NCBI RefSeq assembly: GCF_004011805.1
Contig: NZ_RCHJ01000003.1
Span: forward strand, 620,001-684,000
Direction: 5' to 3'
From: Piscinibacter defluvii
GTDB lineage: Bacteria; Pseudomonadota; Gammaproteobacteria; Burkholderiales; Burkholderiaceae_C
DNA length: 64,000 nucleotides
The position numbers and the translations under genes are program-made. A model generated the notes under the pieces. That model saw nothing but the letters and a program-made list of their open reading frames with translations, was not told the origin of the DNA and made no database searches. Each line of letters starts with the position of its first letter. Within the stretch, counting starts at the first letter, position 1. Of the stretch, positions 1-9,085 are shown in pieces.

Positions 1-1274
1 TGCCGGAGCGGGCCGGCCGCGGCATGGCGCGACAGCGTCTCGAAGATCGAGAACGCCGGCGCCAGTGCGCGGACCGTTCCCTCGAGCAGCAGCATCGTGC
101 GGGTCAGGACGAGCAGGTCCGTGGGCAGGCGTACCGCCTGTGAGCGGCCGGCGGCGACCAGCCGTCCCAGCGCAGCCGGCAGCGACCAGTCGCGCAGCGG
201 CCGCTCCGCACAATCGGCCAGCAGCGACTGCACCACCGGCAGGAAGGCGCGGCGCTCCACCTGCGCCCCCATCAGGCCCATGTCGAGCCAGGCATCGACC
301 ACCCAGTCGGCGTCCTGCTCGACGAACGCGAGCGCGAACGCCGTCAGCGCGCCGCGCAGGCGGCGGTCCAGGCGGCCGACGATGCCGAAGTCGTGGAAGC
401 AGATCCGCCCGTCGGCCATCATGAACAGGTTGCCCGGATGGGGATCGCCATGGAACAAGCCGTGCTCGAAGAGCTGCGTCACGTAGCTGTCTACGAGGCG
501 GCGCGCGCAGGCCTCGCGTTCGGGCGCGGCGGCGGCGTCGATACGCACGCCGCTGCTGAAGCGCTGCACCATGACGGAAGATGCACACAGGCCGTCGACC
601 ACGTCCGGGATGTCGACATCGGGCGAGCCGCGCCACGCATCGGCAAAACGCCGCACGAAGCGAGCCTCGCGCGCGAGGTCCATCTCGAGCCGCAGGTTGC
701 CGGCGATCTCGTCGACGATCGCCATGAGGCCCCAGCGCCGCAGCGGTGGGAGCAAGGCCTGCGCCACAGTGGTGACCGCGTGCAGGATGCGCATGTCGGA
801 TTCGACGGCCTCGGCGGCGCCTGGCCGGCGGATCTTGACGATGACCTCGGTGCCGTCGGGAAGCGCGGCACGGTGGATTTGCGCCACCGACGCCGCGGCC
901 AGCGGTGCCAGGTCGAAGCGTGTGAAGAGCTGCGAGCAGGGGCGGCCAAACGCGGATTCGACGGCCAATTGCGCCTGCTCCGATGGAAACGCACCCACAT
1001 GATCCTGCAGCCGCGCCAGGGTTTGCTGTGCCGTGTCAGGCAACAGGTCGGCGCGCAGGCTCAGATGCTGGCCAAGCTTGACGAAGGTGGTGCCCAGCCC
1101 TTGCAGGAGGGCCGCGAAGCGTTCGGCCACGGGATGGTCGTCGCAACGCATCACGCCGCGGTGCCAGGCCCACCACAGCACGAAGCCGGCAAAGGCCAGA
1201 CCGATCCGGAGCGCGCGCCCCACCGGGGATCGGCGTTGCGACGGCGTGGAAGGAGCCTGTGCCGTGTCAAACAT
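1..1274 (-). CDS. UbiB/AarF (ABC1) family atypical kinase, 3' end beyond window
   Basis: Leftward reading frame that starts with ATG at 1274 and stays open to the window edge, so the C-terminus is missing. About 424 residues are visible. The N-terminus has a hydrophobic stretch near residues 24-37. Family hallmarks follow in order: KLGQ at 66-69 (the KxGQ motif), an Ala-rich AAASVAQIH loop near 126-134, the lysine of VIVKIRRPG at 147, then HGDPHPGN and a DFG motif. UbiB/AarF proteins are atypical kinases/ATPases linked to ubiquinone biosynthesis and lipid handling at the membrane. The ATG lies 1 base from the stop of the upstream dehydrogenase, so it is probably the last gene of that transcription unit. 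The family call is firm; whether this is the housekeeping UbiB is not established. Confidence 0.88.
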   Translation of the reverse strand, partial: MFDTAQAPSTPSQRRSPVGRALRIGLAFAGFVLWWAWHRGVMRCDDHPVAERFAALLQGLGTTFVKLGQHLSLRADLLPDTAQQTLARLQDHVGAFPSEQAQLAVESAFGRPCSQLFTRFDLAPLAAASVAQIHRAALPDGTEVIVKIRRPGAAEAVESDMRILHAVTTVAQALLPPLRRWGLMAIVDEIAGNLRLEMDLAREARFVRRFADAWRGSPDVDIPDVVDGLCASSVMVQRFSSGVRIDAAAAPEREACARRLVDSYVTQLFEHGLFHGDPHPGNLFMMADGRICFHDFGIVGRLDRRLRGALTAFALAFVEQDADWVVDAWLDMGLMGAQVERRAFLPVVQSLLADCAERPLRDWSLPAALGRLVAAGRSQAVRLPTDLLVLTRTMLLLEGTVRALAPAFSIFETLSRHAAAGPLR

Positions 1275-1275
1275 C

Positions 1276-2337
1276 TCAAGCCACACGGTGTCGAGGCCGG
1301 CCAGCCTTCCAGGCCGCGATGTTCTCGACCGTCTCGTGCAGGATGCGCGCGACCGCCTCACGGGTGTTGAAGCCGACATGGGGTGTCGCGAGCACGCGCG
1401 GGTGGCGCAACAGCGGGTGCGACGCCACCCAACCGCGGTCGCAGCCCAGGCCGCCGCAGCCCATGGGGGCCTCGGGTGCGGCTCCGCCCTCGTGCTCGAG
1501 CACGTCGAGACCGGCTGCGGCGACCGTGCCGCGGTCGAGCACGCGCAGCAGCGCTTCCTCGTCGATCAACGCGCCGCGCGCGGTGTTGAGCAGCAAGACG
1601 CCAGGCTTGACGCGGGCGAAAGCCGCGTCGTCAAGAAGGTGGTGCGTCTCCGGGCTCAGCGGCACGTGGAGACTCAGGACGTCGCTGCGCTCGAGCAACT
1701 CGGACCATCCGACAAACTCGATGCCAAGGGCAATCGTGGCTTCCGGCCGCGGTCGTGGGTCGAACGTCACGACTTTCATCCCGAAACCGTGCGCGATACG
1801 CGCGACATGCGTTCCGATGCGTCCACAGCCGACGACACCCATCACCTTGCCTTCCAGCTCAAAGCCGGTGAGGCCACGGTACGAGAAGCTGCCCTGGAGT
1901 GCCCGGGCGCGGGCCTCGCACAGGTGGCGGGCAAGCCCCAGCAGCAGCGTGAAGGTGTGTTCGGCGACGGTAGCGGCCCCATAGTCGGGCACGTGACTGA
2001 CCATGATGTTGCGTTCCCGGCAAGCCGCGAGGTCGATGTGGTCGACGCCGGCGGAGCGTGTTGCCACCAGGCGCAGGGCGGGCATGCGCTGCAGCAACTC
2101 GCGCGACACCGGCGTGCGGACGAACACGCACAGCACCTGCGCCAGCGCGGCCGCCCCGTCGTCGGTGTCGAGTTGCGCGTCGGGCAGGAAGCGTGGCCAC
2201 CACGACCGTTGGCACAGCGGTTCGAGCGTGGCCCGGTCATCGGGTCCGACGTCGACGAACAAGACTCGCAGGGCCCCAGGGGCGCCTTCCGCGGGCGCTC
2301 CTGGGGGCGGCTTGTGCTGGCTGGGTGAGGTGTTCAT
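1276..2337 (-). CDS. D-isomer-specific 2-hydroxyacid dehydrogenase
   Basis: Protein of 353 aa starting at MNTSPSQHK; this start overlaps the upstream methyltransferase stop by ATGA, and longer in-frame starts run into that gene. The C-terminal half has the NAD-binding motif GCGRIGTHVA in a Rossmann fold, the substrate-binding arginine in NTARG, and the catalytic histidine in TPHVGFNT. It should reduce a 2-keto acid or oxidise a D-2-hydroxy acid with NAD(H) in the cytosol (lactate, glycerate or phosphoglycerate type). The substrate cannot be read from sequence. An unusual insert rich in Gly, Ala and Cys lies just before the final catalytic segment. It is translationally coupled to genes on both sides. 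Confidence 0.85.
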   Translation of the reverse strand: MNTSPSQHKPPPGAPAEGAPGALRVLFVDVGPDDRATLEPLCQRSWWPRFLPDAQLDTDDGAAALAQVLCVFVRTPVSRELLQRMPALRLVATRSAGVDHIDLAACRERNIMVSHVPDYGAATVAEHTFTLLLGLARHLCEARARALQGSFSYRGLTGFELEGKVMGVVGCGRIGTHVARIAHGFGMKVVTFDPRPRPEATIALGIEFVGWSELLERSDVLSLHVPLSPETHHLLDDAAFARVKPGVLLLNTARGALIDEEALLRVLDRGTVAAAGLDVLEHEGGAAPEAPMGCGGLGCDRGWVASHPLLRHPRVLATPHVGFNTREAVARILHETVENIAAWKAGRPRHRVA

Positions 2338-3026
2338 GCCGTGCTTCCAGCCGGGTGCTGTTCCGACGAAGCCCCGCCCTTCACGGCCCGATACAGCGAG
2401 ACAACGCCGAAGACCGTGGGTATGCGGCGCGTCTCTTCGACATGGCGGAAGCCCGCCGACGCGAACACGACCGGCAGCAGTCCGGCAACGTTGTCGCTTG
2501 TGGTGTCGAAGCCGTCCAGGAGCTGGATCGCCAGAAAGGCGGTCCGGCTCGCCAGGCCGCCTGCGCGGCCCCAATCGGCGACGTGCAGTTCCCCGGCGGG
2601 GCGCAGTACGCGGTGCATCTGGCGCGCCGTCAGCAGCTTGTCACCCCAGGACAGGTGGTGGAAGAAGAGGCTCGACAGCACACGGTCGAAGCGCGCGTCG
2701 GAGTAGGGCAGAGCGGACGAGCGCCCCAGGTCGAAGGCGATGTCGACGCCCGCCTCGCGTGCTTTGCGCGTCGCAATGGCGAGAACCGTGGGGTCGGCGT
2801 CGAGCCCCGCCACGCGCACCCCCTGCTTTCGACGCTGTGCCGCTATCGCCAGCGTGCCGGTGCCGCATCCGACATCCAGTACTTGCTGGCCCGGCTCGAT
2901 GACTGCCTGATCGAGCAGTGCACCCTTGAAGGTCCGCTCGCGCGTGGTCACCGCCACCACGCGGTCGTACAACGGCGTCAACAGGTGAAAGCCGAGCGCG
3001 GGCGTGAACCCCCTCGTCTCATCCAT
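2334..3026 (-). CDS. Class I SAM-dependent methyltransferase
   Basis: 230 aa, starting at MDETRGFTP, which overlaps the upstream membrane-protein stop by 1 base (TGATG). The SAM-binding motif I is DVGCGTGTLA, followed by a motif II acidic residue in VAGLDADP and a motif near FDRVLSSLFFHHL, the Methyltransf_11/25 pattern. The acceptor is unknown. Its end overlaps the dehydrogenase start by 4 bases, so it belongs to the leftward operon. Small methyltransferases of this type often act on quinones, lipids or small molecules. Neighbourhood with UbiB-like kinase hints at lipid or quinone metabolism, but this is inference only. Confidence 0.8.
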   Translation of the reverse strand: MDETRGFTPALGFHLLTPLYDRVVAVTTRERTFKGALLDQAVIEPGQQVLDVGCGTGTLAIAAQRRKQGVRVAGLDADPTVLAIATRKAREAGVDIAFDLGRSSALPYSDARFDRVLSSLFFHHLSWGDKLLTARQMHRVLRPAGELHVADWGRAGGLASRTAFLAIQLLDGFDTTSDNVAGLLPVVFASAGFRHVEETRRIPTVFGVVSLYRAVKGGASSEQHPAGSTA

Positions 3027-3697
3027 CACTGCACCTCCGGTTCCGGTGGAGCGCCGGGGACCGGCACGGTGCGACGCGGCCCCTTGAAGTACAGGAACAC
3101 GATGACGCTGAGCACGCCGGCGAAGAAACACCACACCGAGATGAACCATGTGGCGTAGAAGGCATAGGCCGCCACCGCGGATGCGAACGAGGCCACTCCG
3201 AAGGCAACGACCCGGGCGTGGCTGGAGAACATCAGGCTTGCGCACGTGCCCAGCAGGTAGAGCGACATCGCGGCCAGTGCATAGAAGTGCGGCGACTCGT
3301 AGGCGATGTGCTGGCCCTTCACCGTGGCCACGATCGGCAGCGTGAACAAGGTTGCCAGCAAGTACAGCCCTACGGCGCTGCCTGCGATGGCGATGACGGC
3401 AAGGATCCGCCGCCGCCAGGGCACGGTCTCCAGCGCCAGTGCGGCCAGCGGCACGTAGATCGGCCACAGCACGTGCGAGAAGAACGAATAGGCGTGCGTT
3501 AGCACCGTGTTCAGCAGCGGCGCGCGGTCCGGGAAGGTCAGCCAGAGCGCGCCCTCGAGCAACTGCTGGATGCCGAAGAGGACCGGGATCCAGGCGTACG
3601 GCAGCTCCGCGCGAACGCGCGCGCGCCGCACGGTGGCTGCACCGACGAGAAGCAACACGGTGCCGGCGGTAAAGCTCGCTTGCGCGGAGAAGCACAT
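3026..3697 (-). CDS. DUF6629-like multi-pass membrane protein
   Basis: 223 aa starting MCFSAQASF, overlapping the carbamate kinase stop by 1 base. About seven hydrophobic segments span the protein, so it is an integral membrane protein. The start (CFSAQASF) and the early segment with FGIQQLLEGALWL match a widespread uncharacterised bacterial family that I recall as DUF6629. No catalytic motif is evident; a conserved Gln/Glu pair (QQLLEG) lies inside a membrane segment. Its coupling to arcC and to the methyltransferase suggests co-expression with the arginine deiminase genes. No function is proposed. Confidence 0.7.
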   Translation of the reverse strand: MCFSAQASFTAGTVLLLVGAATVRRARVRAELPYAWIPVLFGIQQLLEGALWLTFPDRAPLLNTVLTHAYSFFSHVLWPIYVPLAALALETVPWRRRILAVIAIAGSAVGLYLLATLFTLPIVATVKGQHIAYESPHFYALAAMSLYLLGTCASLMFSSHARVVAFGVASFASAVAAYAFYATWFISVWCFFAGVLSVIVFLYFKGPRRTVPVPGAPPEPEVQ

Positions 3698-4626
3698 CAG
3701 GCGCTCCTTTCGCGTCCGGCCGTCGGGACGACTTCGGTTCCTGCACGGCCCTGCACCATGGCCTCGATGTGGTCCAGAGAGCCGATGACGGCGCGGCGCC
3801 CGGTCGCCGCCACAAATGCACGGGCGGCCTCGACTTTCGGTCCCATGGAGCCGGCCGGAAACTTCATGCCCGACAGCGCATCGACGTCCACCTGGCGAAG
3901 CGCACGTTGGCCCGGCGTGCCGAAGTCCAGGTAGACCGCATCGACGTCGGTCGCGATCACGAGACAGTCCGCCTGCAGTTGGCGCGCCAGCAGGCTGCTG
4001 CACAGATCCTTGTCGATCACGGCTTCGATCCCCTGCAGCGACCCGTCGGGCGGGATCGCCGCGACGGGAATTCCGCCGCCCCCGGCCGCGATCACCAGAG
4101 CTCCGTGCGAAAGCAGCCACTGGATCGGTTGCAGGCCGAGCACGCGCTGCGGCGACGGAGACGCGACGACGCGGCGGATGCCCTTGCCGTCTGGCGCCAT
4201 GGACCAGCCTCGCTGAAGGCCGATGCGCTCAGCCTCGGCCGCTGTGTAGACCGGACCGATGGGCTTGGTTGGAGATGCGAATGCCGGATCCGAGGGATCC
4301 ACCTGAACGCGGGTCATGAGGGTCGCCACCACGCGCGAGGGCAGGATGTTTCCCAACTCCTGCTCGAGCAGGTAGCCGATCATCCCGTCGGTCTGCGCAC
4401 CCAGCACATCCAGCGGAAACCCTTCGCCCGCCGCATGTTCGGCAGCCTGGAGGGCGAGCAGGCCCACCTGTGGTCCGTTCCCATGGGTGAGCACGACCTC
4501 GTTGCCGTCCACGATGCGCGCCAGCTGACTGGCTGCGCGGCGGATGTTGGCGAGCTGATTCGCAGAAGTCAGCGCTTCGCCCCGGCGAAGCAGCGCGTTT
4601 CCGCCCAGGGCGACAACGATTCTCAT
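3697..4626 (-). CDS. arcC: Carbamate kinase
   Basis: 309 aa, full length for the family. It begins [16 protein letters not shown], the amino-acid kinase N-terminal loop. [10 protein letters not shown] and [11 protein letters not shown] form the carbamoyl phosphate and nucleotide sites, and VIDKDL and ATDVDAVY follow. Carbamate kinase converts carbamoyl phosphate and ADP to ATP, CO2 and ammonia, the last and ATP-yielding step of the arginine deiminase pathway. It lies just downstream of the ornithine carbamoyltransferase, arginine deiminase and antiporter genes on the same strand. The order arcD-arcA-arcB-arcC supports the assignment. Confidence 0.95.
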   Translation of the reverse strand: MRIVVALGGNALLRRGEALTSANQLANIRRAASQLARIVDGNEVVLTHGNGPQVGLLALQAAEHAAGEGFPLDVLGAQTDGMIGYLLEQELGNILPSRVVATLMTRVQVDPSDPAFASPTKPIGPVYTAAEAERIGLQRGWSMAPDGKGIRRVVASPSPQRVLGLQPIQWLLSHGALVIAAGGGGIPVAAIPPDGSLQGIEAVIDKDLCSSLLARQLQADCLVIATDVDAVYLDFGTPGQRALRQVDVDALSGMKFPAGSMGPKVEAARAFVAATGRRAVIGSLDHIEAMVQGRAGTEVVPTAGRERSA

Positions 4627-4645
4627 TGGGGGTTCTCTCTGCAGT

Positions 4646-5644
4646 TCAACCGAGGCTCGCGACGAGCACGGCCTTGATGGTATGCATGCGGTTTTCGGCC
4701 TGGGTGAATACGATCGAGGCCTCGGACTCGAAGACCTCGTCCGTCACCTCGAGCTCCTTGAGACCGAACTGCTCGTGGACCCAGCGGCCGACTTCGGTGT
4801 CCAGGTTGTGCAACGCCGGCAGGCAGTGCATGAAGCGCGTCCGCGGGTTGCCGGTGGCGGCCATCAAGGCGCTGTTGACTTGGTACGGCAGCAATTGGTC
4901 GATGCGGTCCTTCCAGACTTCCTGCGGCTCTCCCATGGAAACCCACACGTCGGTGTAGAGGAAGTCGACGCCTGACACTGCACGCACCGGGTCGGACTCG
5001 ATCGTGATCCGAGCACCGGTCCGCTTGGCGAGCGCCCGCATCCGAGCTACCAACTCTTCCGGGGGGCGCAGGCTCTCCGGTGCGGCGATTCGAACATCCA
5101 TGCCCATCTGAACACCGCCGACAAGCAGGGAGCAGCCCATGTTGAAGCGGGCATCGCCCAGGTAGCAGAAGGACAGCCGGTGAAGTGGCTCTTGGCCAAA
5201 CTCCTCCATCGTCAGCAGGTCGGCGAGGATCTGCGTCGGATGCGCTTCGTCGGTCAGCCCGTTCCACACCGGAACGTGGGAGTAGCGCGCGAGCTCCTCG
5301 ACAACGCTCTGGTGGAAGCCGCGATACTCGATCCCGTCGTACATGCGCCCGAGGACGCGGGCTGTGTCCTTCAAAGACTCCTTGTGGCCCAGCTGCGAGC
5401 CCGTTGGGTCGATATAGGTGACGTGTCCGCCCTGGTCGTGAACTGCGACCTCGAACGCGCAGCGCGTTCGCGTCGAAGCCTTCTCGAACACCAACGCGAT
5501 GTTCTTGCCCTTCAGGCGCTGGTGTTCGTTGCCGACGTACTTCGTGCGCTTGAGCTCTGCCGACAGGTCGAGCAGGTAGCGGATGTCCCGGGGCTCGAAG
5601 TCCGCGAGATCAAGCAGGCTGCGATTGCGCAGGTTGAAACTCAT
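4646..5644 (-). CDS. arcB: Ornithine carbamoyltransferase, catabolic context
   Basis: 332 aa, start MSFNLRNRS chosen because an AGGAACCC-like ribosome site precedes it and conservation begins there; upstream ATG codons run into arcA. Carbamoyl phosphate site FEKASTRTR, the [12 protein letters not shown] loop, and the ornithine-binding FMHCLPA motif near the C-terminus are all present. In this pathway it runs in the catabolic direction, splitting citrulline with phosphate into ornithine and carbamoyl phosphate. Sequence alone cannot separate catabolic ArcB from anabolic ArgF, but the arcA and arcC neighbours favour the catabolic role. Confidence 0.93.
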   Translation of the reverse strand: MSFNLRNRSLLDLADFEPRDIRYLLDLSAELKRTKYVGNEHQRLKGKNIALVFEKASTRTRCAFEVAVHDQGGHVTYIDPTGSQLGHKESLKDTARVLGRMYDGIEYRGFHQSVVEELARYSHVPVWNGLTDEAHPTQILADLLTMEEFGQEPLHRLSFCYLGDARFNMGCSLLVGGVQMGMDVRIAAPESLRPPEELVARMRALAKRTGARITIESDPVRAVSGVDFLYTDVWVSMGEPQEVWKDRIDQLLPYQVNSALMAATGNPRTRFMHCLPALHNLDTEVGRWVHEQFGLKELEVTDEVFESEASIVFTQAENRMHTIKAVLVASLG

Positions 5645-5678
5645 GATGGGTTCCTGATGTTCGTGGGTAACGGACGGA

Positions 5679-6896
5679 TCAGACGGGGTCGCGCTCGATC
5701 GGGCAGGACATGCAGTGGCTGCCGCCACGGCCGCGGCCAAGCTCCGCGCTGGGGATCGTGATGACCTCGATCCCCGCCTTGCGGAGCAGCGTGTTGGTGT
5801 AGACGTTTCGGTTGTACGCAACCACGACTCCGGGCGAGAGGGCGAGCAGGTTGTTGCCGTCGTCCCACTGTTCCCGCTCGGCCTCGTACGTGTCTCCCCC
5901 GGTCATGACCGTGCGCAGGCGCTTCAGACCCAGAGCACGGCTGATCACGTCGAGCAGCGGTCCTGACTCAGGTCGGACGTCCAGCGTCCCCTCCTTGTTC
6001 CCGGGACGAAGGCTGTGCGCACGAATCTCGGCCACGACGTCGGGGAATGCGGTCACCAGGTCGACGTCGCAGAAGGTCAGTACCGTGTCCAGGTGCATGG
6101 CTCCTCGCGACTTCGGCATGCGAGCGGCGATGACCTGCGCTGCCGCGCTGCGCTCGAAGAGGCGGCGCGCGAGCTGGCTGACCGCCTGAGGCGACGTGCG
6201 TTCCCCCATGCCGACCAGCACGACGCCGTTGCCCAGCGGAACGACGTCGCCTCCTTCCAGCGAGGCCATGCCGTGGTCGCGATCCGGATCACCCCACCAC
6301 TCGACCGCCTGGCCGCGAAACGTCGGGTGGAAGCGGTAGACGGCAGTAAGCAGCAGCGTCTCCTGGCGCCGCGCCGGCCAGAACATCGGACTCAGCACGA
6401 CCCCACCGTAGACCCAGCAACTGGAATCGCGGGTAAACAGCGTGTTCGGCAGCGGCGCGAGCAGGAAGTCGGAGGGCGACAGACAATGAGCCGCGAGTCC
6501 TTCCAGATCGACGGGGACCTCGCCGCGCAGGAGCCCGCCAATCAGATGCTCAGCGAGGCGATTGGCCTGGAGGGCTTCCAGCCAGGGGCGCAAGCGTGCC
6601 GCCGCCTCGGGATCGATGAAGTCCTCGCCGAGTTTGCGATCGAGCAGCCAAGCCCGCGCGTCCTGCTGCGCAACGACGTCGGCCAGCAGGTCGTGCAACT
6701 CGAGCACTTCAACGCCTCGCTCGGTCATCACATTCGTGAAGGCGTGGTGGTCGTTCTTGGCCTGGGAGACCCACAGCACGTCGTCGAAAAGCAGCTCGCG
6801 GCAGTTGGCCGGCGTCAGCCGGGCCTGGGCAAGTCCCGGTCTGCAGACCAGTACCTTGCGCAGTCGGCCGACCTCTGAAAATACTCCGAGCGTCAT
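5679..6896 (-). CDS. arcA: Arginine deiminase
   Basis: 405 aa, the usual family length. It hydrolyses arginine to citrulline and ammonia in the cytosol. Visible motifs include the N-terminal [26 protein letters not shown], the MHLDTV segment with the catalytic histidine, and the C-terminal [14 protein letters not shown] with the nucleophilic cysteine. All four expected guanidino-hydrolase elements are intact, so it should be active. Gaps to arcB (34 bases) and arcD (43 bases) are short, consistent with one message. No clear anaerobic regulator (ANR/FNR) box could be confirmed upstream of the operon. Confidence 0.95.
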   Translation of the reverse strand: MTLGVFSEVGRLRKVLVCRPGLAQARLTPANCRELLFDDVLWVSQAKNDHHAFTNVMTERGVEVLELHDLLADVVAQQDARAWLLDRKLGEDFIDPEAAARLRPWLEALQANRLAEHLIGGLLRGEVPVDLEGLAAHCLSPSDFLLAPLPNTLFTRDSSCWVYGGVVLSPMFWPARRQETLLLTAVYRFHPTFRGQAVEWWGDPDRDHGMASLEGGDVVPLGNGVVLVGMGERTSPQAVSQLARRLFERSAAAQVIAARMPKSRGAMHLDTVLTFCDVDLVTAFPDVVAEIRAHSLRPGNKEGTLDVRPESGPLLDVISRALGLKRLRTVMTGGDTYEAEREQWDDGNNLLALSPGVVVAYNRNVYTNTLLRKAGIEVITIPSAELGRGRGGSHCMSCPIERDPV

Positions 6897-6939
6897 GTGA
6901 GTACTCCTGTTGAATCAAAGGTGACGGACGAGGTCGCGG

Positions 6940-8406
6940 TCACAGGCTGAGTCCGCCGGTGGCCAGCAGGTAGGCAGCTAGCACTGCCAGCAGCAGCAGG
7001 ACCGCGGCAAGGCCGATCTCGAAGCCCTTGAACGGGCGCGCGCCCTGTTCGCGCCTGGCCCACATGAACAGCAGGGCGCCCGGCACATACAGCAAAGAAC
7101 TCAACAGCAGGTACTTCGGACCCGCGGCGTAGAGCAGCCAGACGCAGTAGAGCGTGGCCCCCGCTGAGACGGCCAGGTCCGAAGGATGAACGCTGGCGGC
7201 AGATCCTTCGCGCCGGGCCGCGAGCGTCAAGCCGTAGATCGCGCTGAACAGATACGGCAGCAGAATCATCGCCGTGGACAGCGAGATCAATGCCAGGTAG
7301 GAGGCCTTGGAAAACAGTGCCACCAGCAGGAAGACCTGCACCATCGCGCTGGTGAGCCACAGCGCGTTGGCAGGCACGCCGCGGGCGTTCTGGCGCGCGA
7401 GACCGCTGGGCATCACGCCGTCGCTGGCGGGCGAGAACAACGATTCGGCGGCCAGCAGCGTCCACGCGAGGAAGCCCCCGCCGACGGAGACGATCAGCCC
7501 GCCATAGATGAGCACGGCGCCCCATGTGCCGACAGCTCTTTCGAGCACACCGGCCATCGACGGATTCTTCAGCCCGGCCAGCTCGGGCTGCTGGAGCACC
7601 CCCAGGGAGAGGATCGAGACGGCCATCAGCAGGAGCAGCGTTGCGCCGAAACCGATGACGGTTGCGCGTCCCACGTCTTCGCGCTGGCGCGCGCGAGCGG
7701 AATAGACGCTTGCACCTTCGATGCCGATGAAGACCCAGACCGTGACCAGCATCGTGCTCTTGACCTGATCGAGGACGCTGCCCAACTTCGCGTTGCCCCA
7801 GAAGTCCAGGCTGAAGGTCTCGACGCGAAAGGCGGTCGCCACAAGCACGATGAACAGCAGGAGCGGGAGCACCTTTGCCAACGTCACCACCGCGTTGAGG
7901 ACCGCGGCGCCGCGAATGCCGCGAAGCACCATGAAGTGCACGAGCCAGAGCACTGCCGACGCGCCAGCCACGGCGGGTGCCGTGTTTCCGTCGCCGAACG
8001 CCGGGAAGAAGTAGCCGAGCGCTCCGAAGGCAGCGACGAGATAGCCCACGTTGCCGATCCAGGCACTGACCCAGTAGCCCCACGCCGAGTTGAAACCGAC
8101 GTAGTGGCCCGCAGACTCCCGTGCGTAGGCATAGATGCCGTTGTTCAGTTGCGGCTTGCGCAACGCAAGCATCTGGTAGACCCGAGCGAGTGCGAGCATG
8201 CCGATGCCGGTGATGAGCCACCCGATGAGGATCGCTCCTGCGGACGCACCCGCGGCCATGTTCTGCGGGAGACCGAAGATGCCGCTGCCAATGATCGATC
8301 CAACGACGAGGGCGATCAGCAATCCGAGGCCGAGACGGTCGTCGGTGCGAGTGGTTGGCCGAGACGGGGATGCCGCGCCGGCTGCTCCCGGGATGTAGGT
8401 GCTCAT
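6940..8406 (-). CDS. arcD: Arginine/ornithine antiporter (APC superfamily)
   Basis: 488 aa from MSTYIPG, preceded by a purine-rich GAGACACC stretch; an earlier in-frame ATG 12 codons upstream is less likely. About 12-13 membrane segments. The first is LIALVVGSIIGSGIFGLPQNMA, with the APC-family GSIIGSGIF substrate-binding turn. It closely fits the ArcD type that swaps external arginine for internal ornithine, feeding arginine deiminase at no net energy cost. It is the promoter-proximal gene of the arc set. The 76 bases upstream hold an ATCAA half-site but not a full FNR-type dyad. Confidence 0.9.
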   Translation of the reverse strand: MSTYIPGAAGAASPSRPTTRTDDRLGLGLLIALVVGSIIGSGIFGLPQNMAAGASAGAILIGWLITGIGMLALARVYQMLALRKPQLNNGIYAYARESAGHYVGFNSAWGYWVSAWIGNVGYLVAAFGALGYFFPAFGDGNTAPAVAGASAVLWLVHFMVLRGIRGAAVLNAVVTLAKVLPLLLFIVLVATAFRVETFSLDFWGNAKLGSVLDQVKSTMLVTVWVFIGIEGASVYSARARQREDVGRATVIGFGATLLLLMAVSILSLGVLQQPELAGLKNPSMAGVLERAVGTWGAVLIYGGLIVSVGGGFLAWTLLAAESLFSPASDGVMPSGLARQNARGVPANALWLTSAMVQVFLLVALFSKASYLALISLSTAMILLPYLFSAIYGLTLAARREGSAASVHPSDLAVSAGATLYCVWLLYAAGPKYLLLSSLLYVPGALLFMWARREQGARPFKGFEIGLAAVLLLLAVLAAYLLATGGLSL

Positions 8407-8482
8407 GGTGGTGTCTCTCGTGGGTTGCGGTTGATGGAACAAGTCGGACAGCGCGGCGAGACTGCCCGGGTCGGACTAGGCT

Positions 8483-9073
8483 TCATGGAACTCCCGATCG
8501 CACTTGCTCCTGTCCTGCGCGCCCGAGCACGGCATTCAGGGTCGTCAGGCGGCCACGGGCGCGCGCGATCCAGAGGCTCGGGAATGCCGATGCCAACGCC
8601 GCGTAGACGAGGTACTTGGCCAACTTGCCGACCCAAAGAGCCAGAACCACTTCGGCGACGGGAAGCCGGGAGATCGCGGCGAACATCAGCGCGGGGGTGA
8701 GCGGCAGGGGCAGTGCGGCAATGACGAGGAGCGAGGCCACCCCGTACATGCTCAACCAGCGCGTGGCGTCCTGCCACGCCACCGAACGAACCACATCGGG
8801 GTAGGCCGCGAAGAGCCGGGCCCAGCCGAGGTGGTGGAAGACGAGATAGAGAATGCTCCCGCCGAGGGCCGCGCCGAGGCTCGACCAGAGCGCGATGGCG
8901 ACCCACCGGCGAGGCGCCATCAGTACCGCGGCCACCAGCAGGCCGGCGAAGGGCACGGACATCGACAGCGTCGCCACAACGGCGACCGAGGCGACCACCA
9001 TCGGGAACGCGCGTGTGTCGGCACGGCGCACAAGCGTGCGCACCAAACCGGATTCGAGTGCGTTGCGCAACAC
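8483..9073 (-). CDS. DedA/VTT (YqaA-like) membrane protein
   Basis: 196 aa with about four or five hydrophobic segments. The central region with SLGAALGGSILYLVFHHLG and the later ALPLPLTPALMFAAIS segment resemble the VTT/SNARE-associated (YqaA) branch of DedA-like proteins. These proteins are linked to membrane homeostasis and lipid flipping. It lies 12 bases downstream of the HtrA-like protease stop, suggesting co-transcription with a periplasmic quality-control gene. Exact substrate unknown. Confidence 0.72.
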   Translation of the reverse strand: MLRNALESGLVRTLVRRADTRAFPMVVASVAVVATLSMSVPFAGLLVAAVLMAPRRWVAIALWSSLGAALGGSILYLVFHHLGWARLFAAYPDVVRSVAWQDATRWLSMYGVASLLVIAALPLPLTPALMFAAISRLPVAEVVLALWVGKLAKYLVYAALASAFPSLWIARARGRLTTLNAVLGRAGQEQVRSGVP

Positions 9074-9085
9074 GATGCCTCGGCA

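Noticed and set aside
1033..2328. Long open frames on the plus strand opposite the UbiB and dehydrogenase genes
   Set aside because: They mirror the opposite-strand genes in high-GC DNA, give low-complexity Arg/Ala-rich products and have no ribosome site.
8407..8482. Possible ANR site before arcD
   Set aside because: Only one half-site (ATCAA) is clear; the other half does not match, so no site is claimed.
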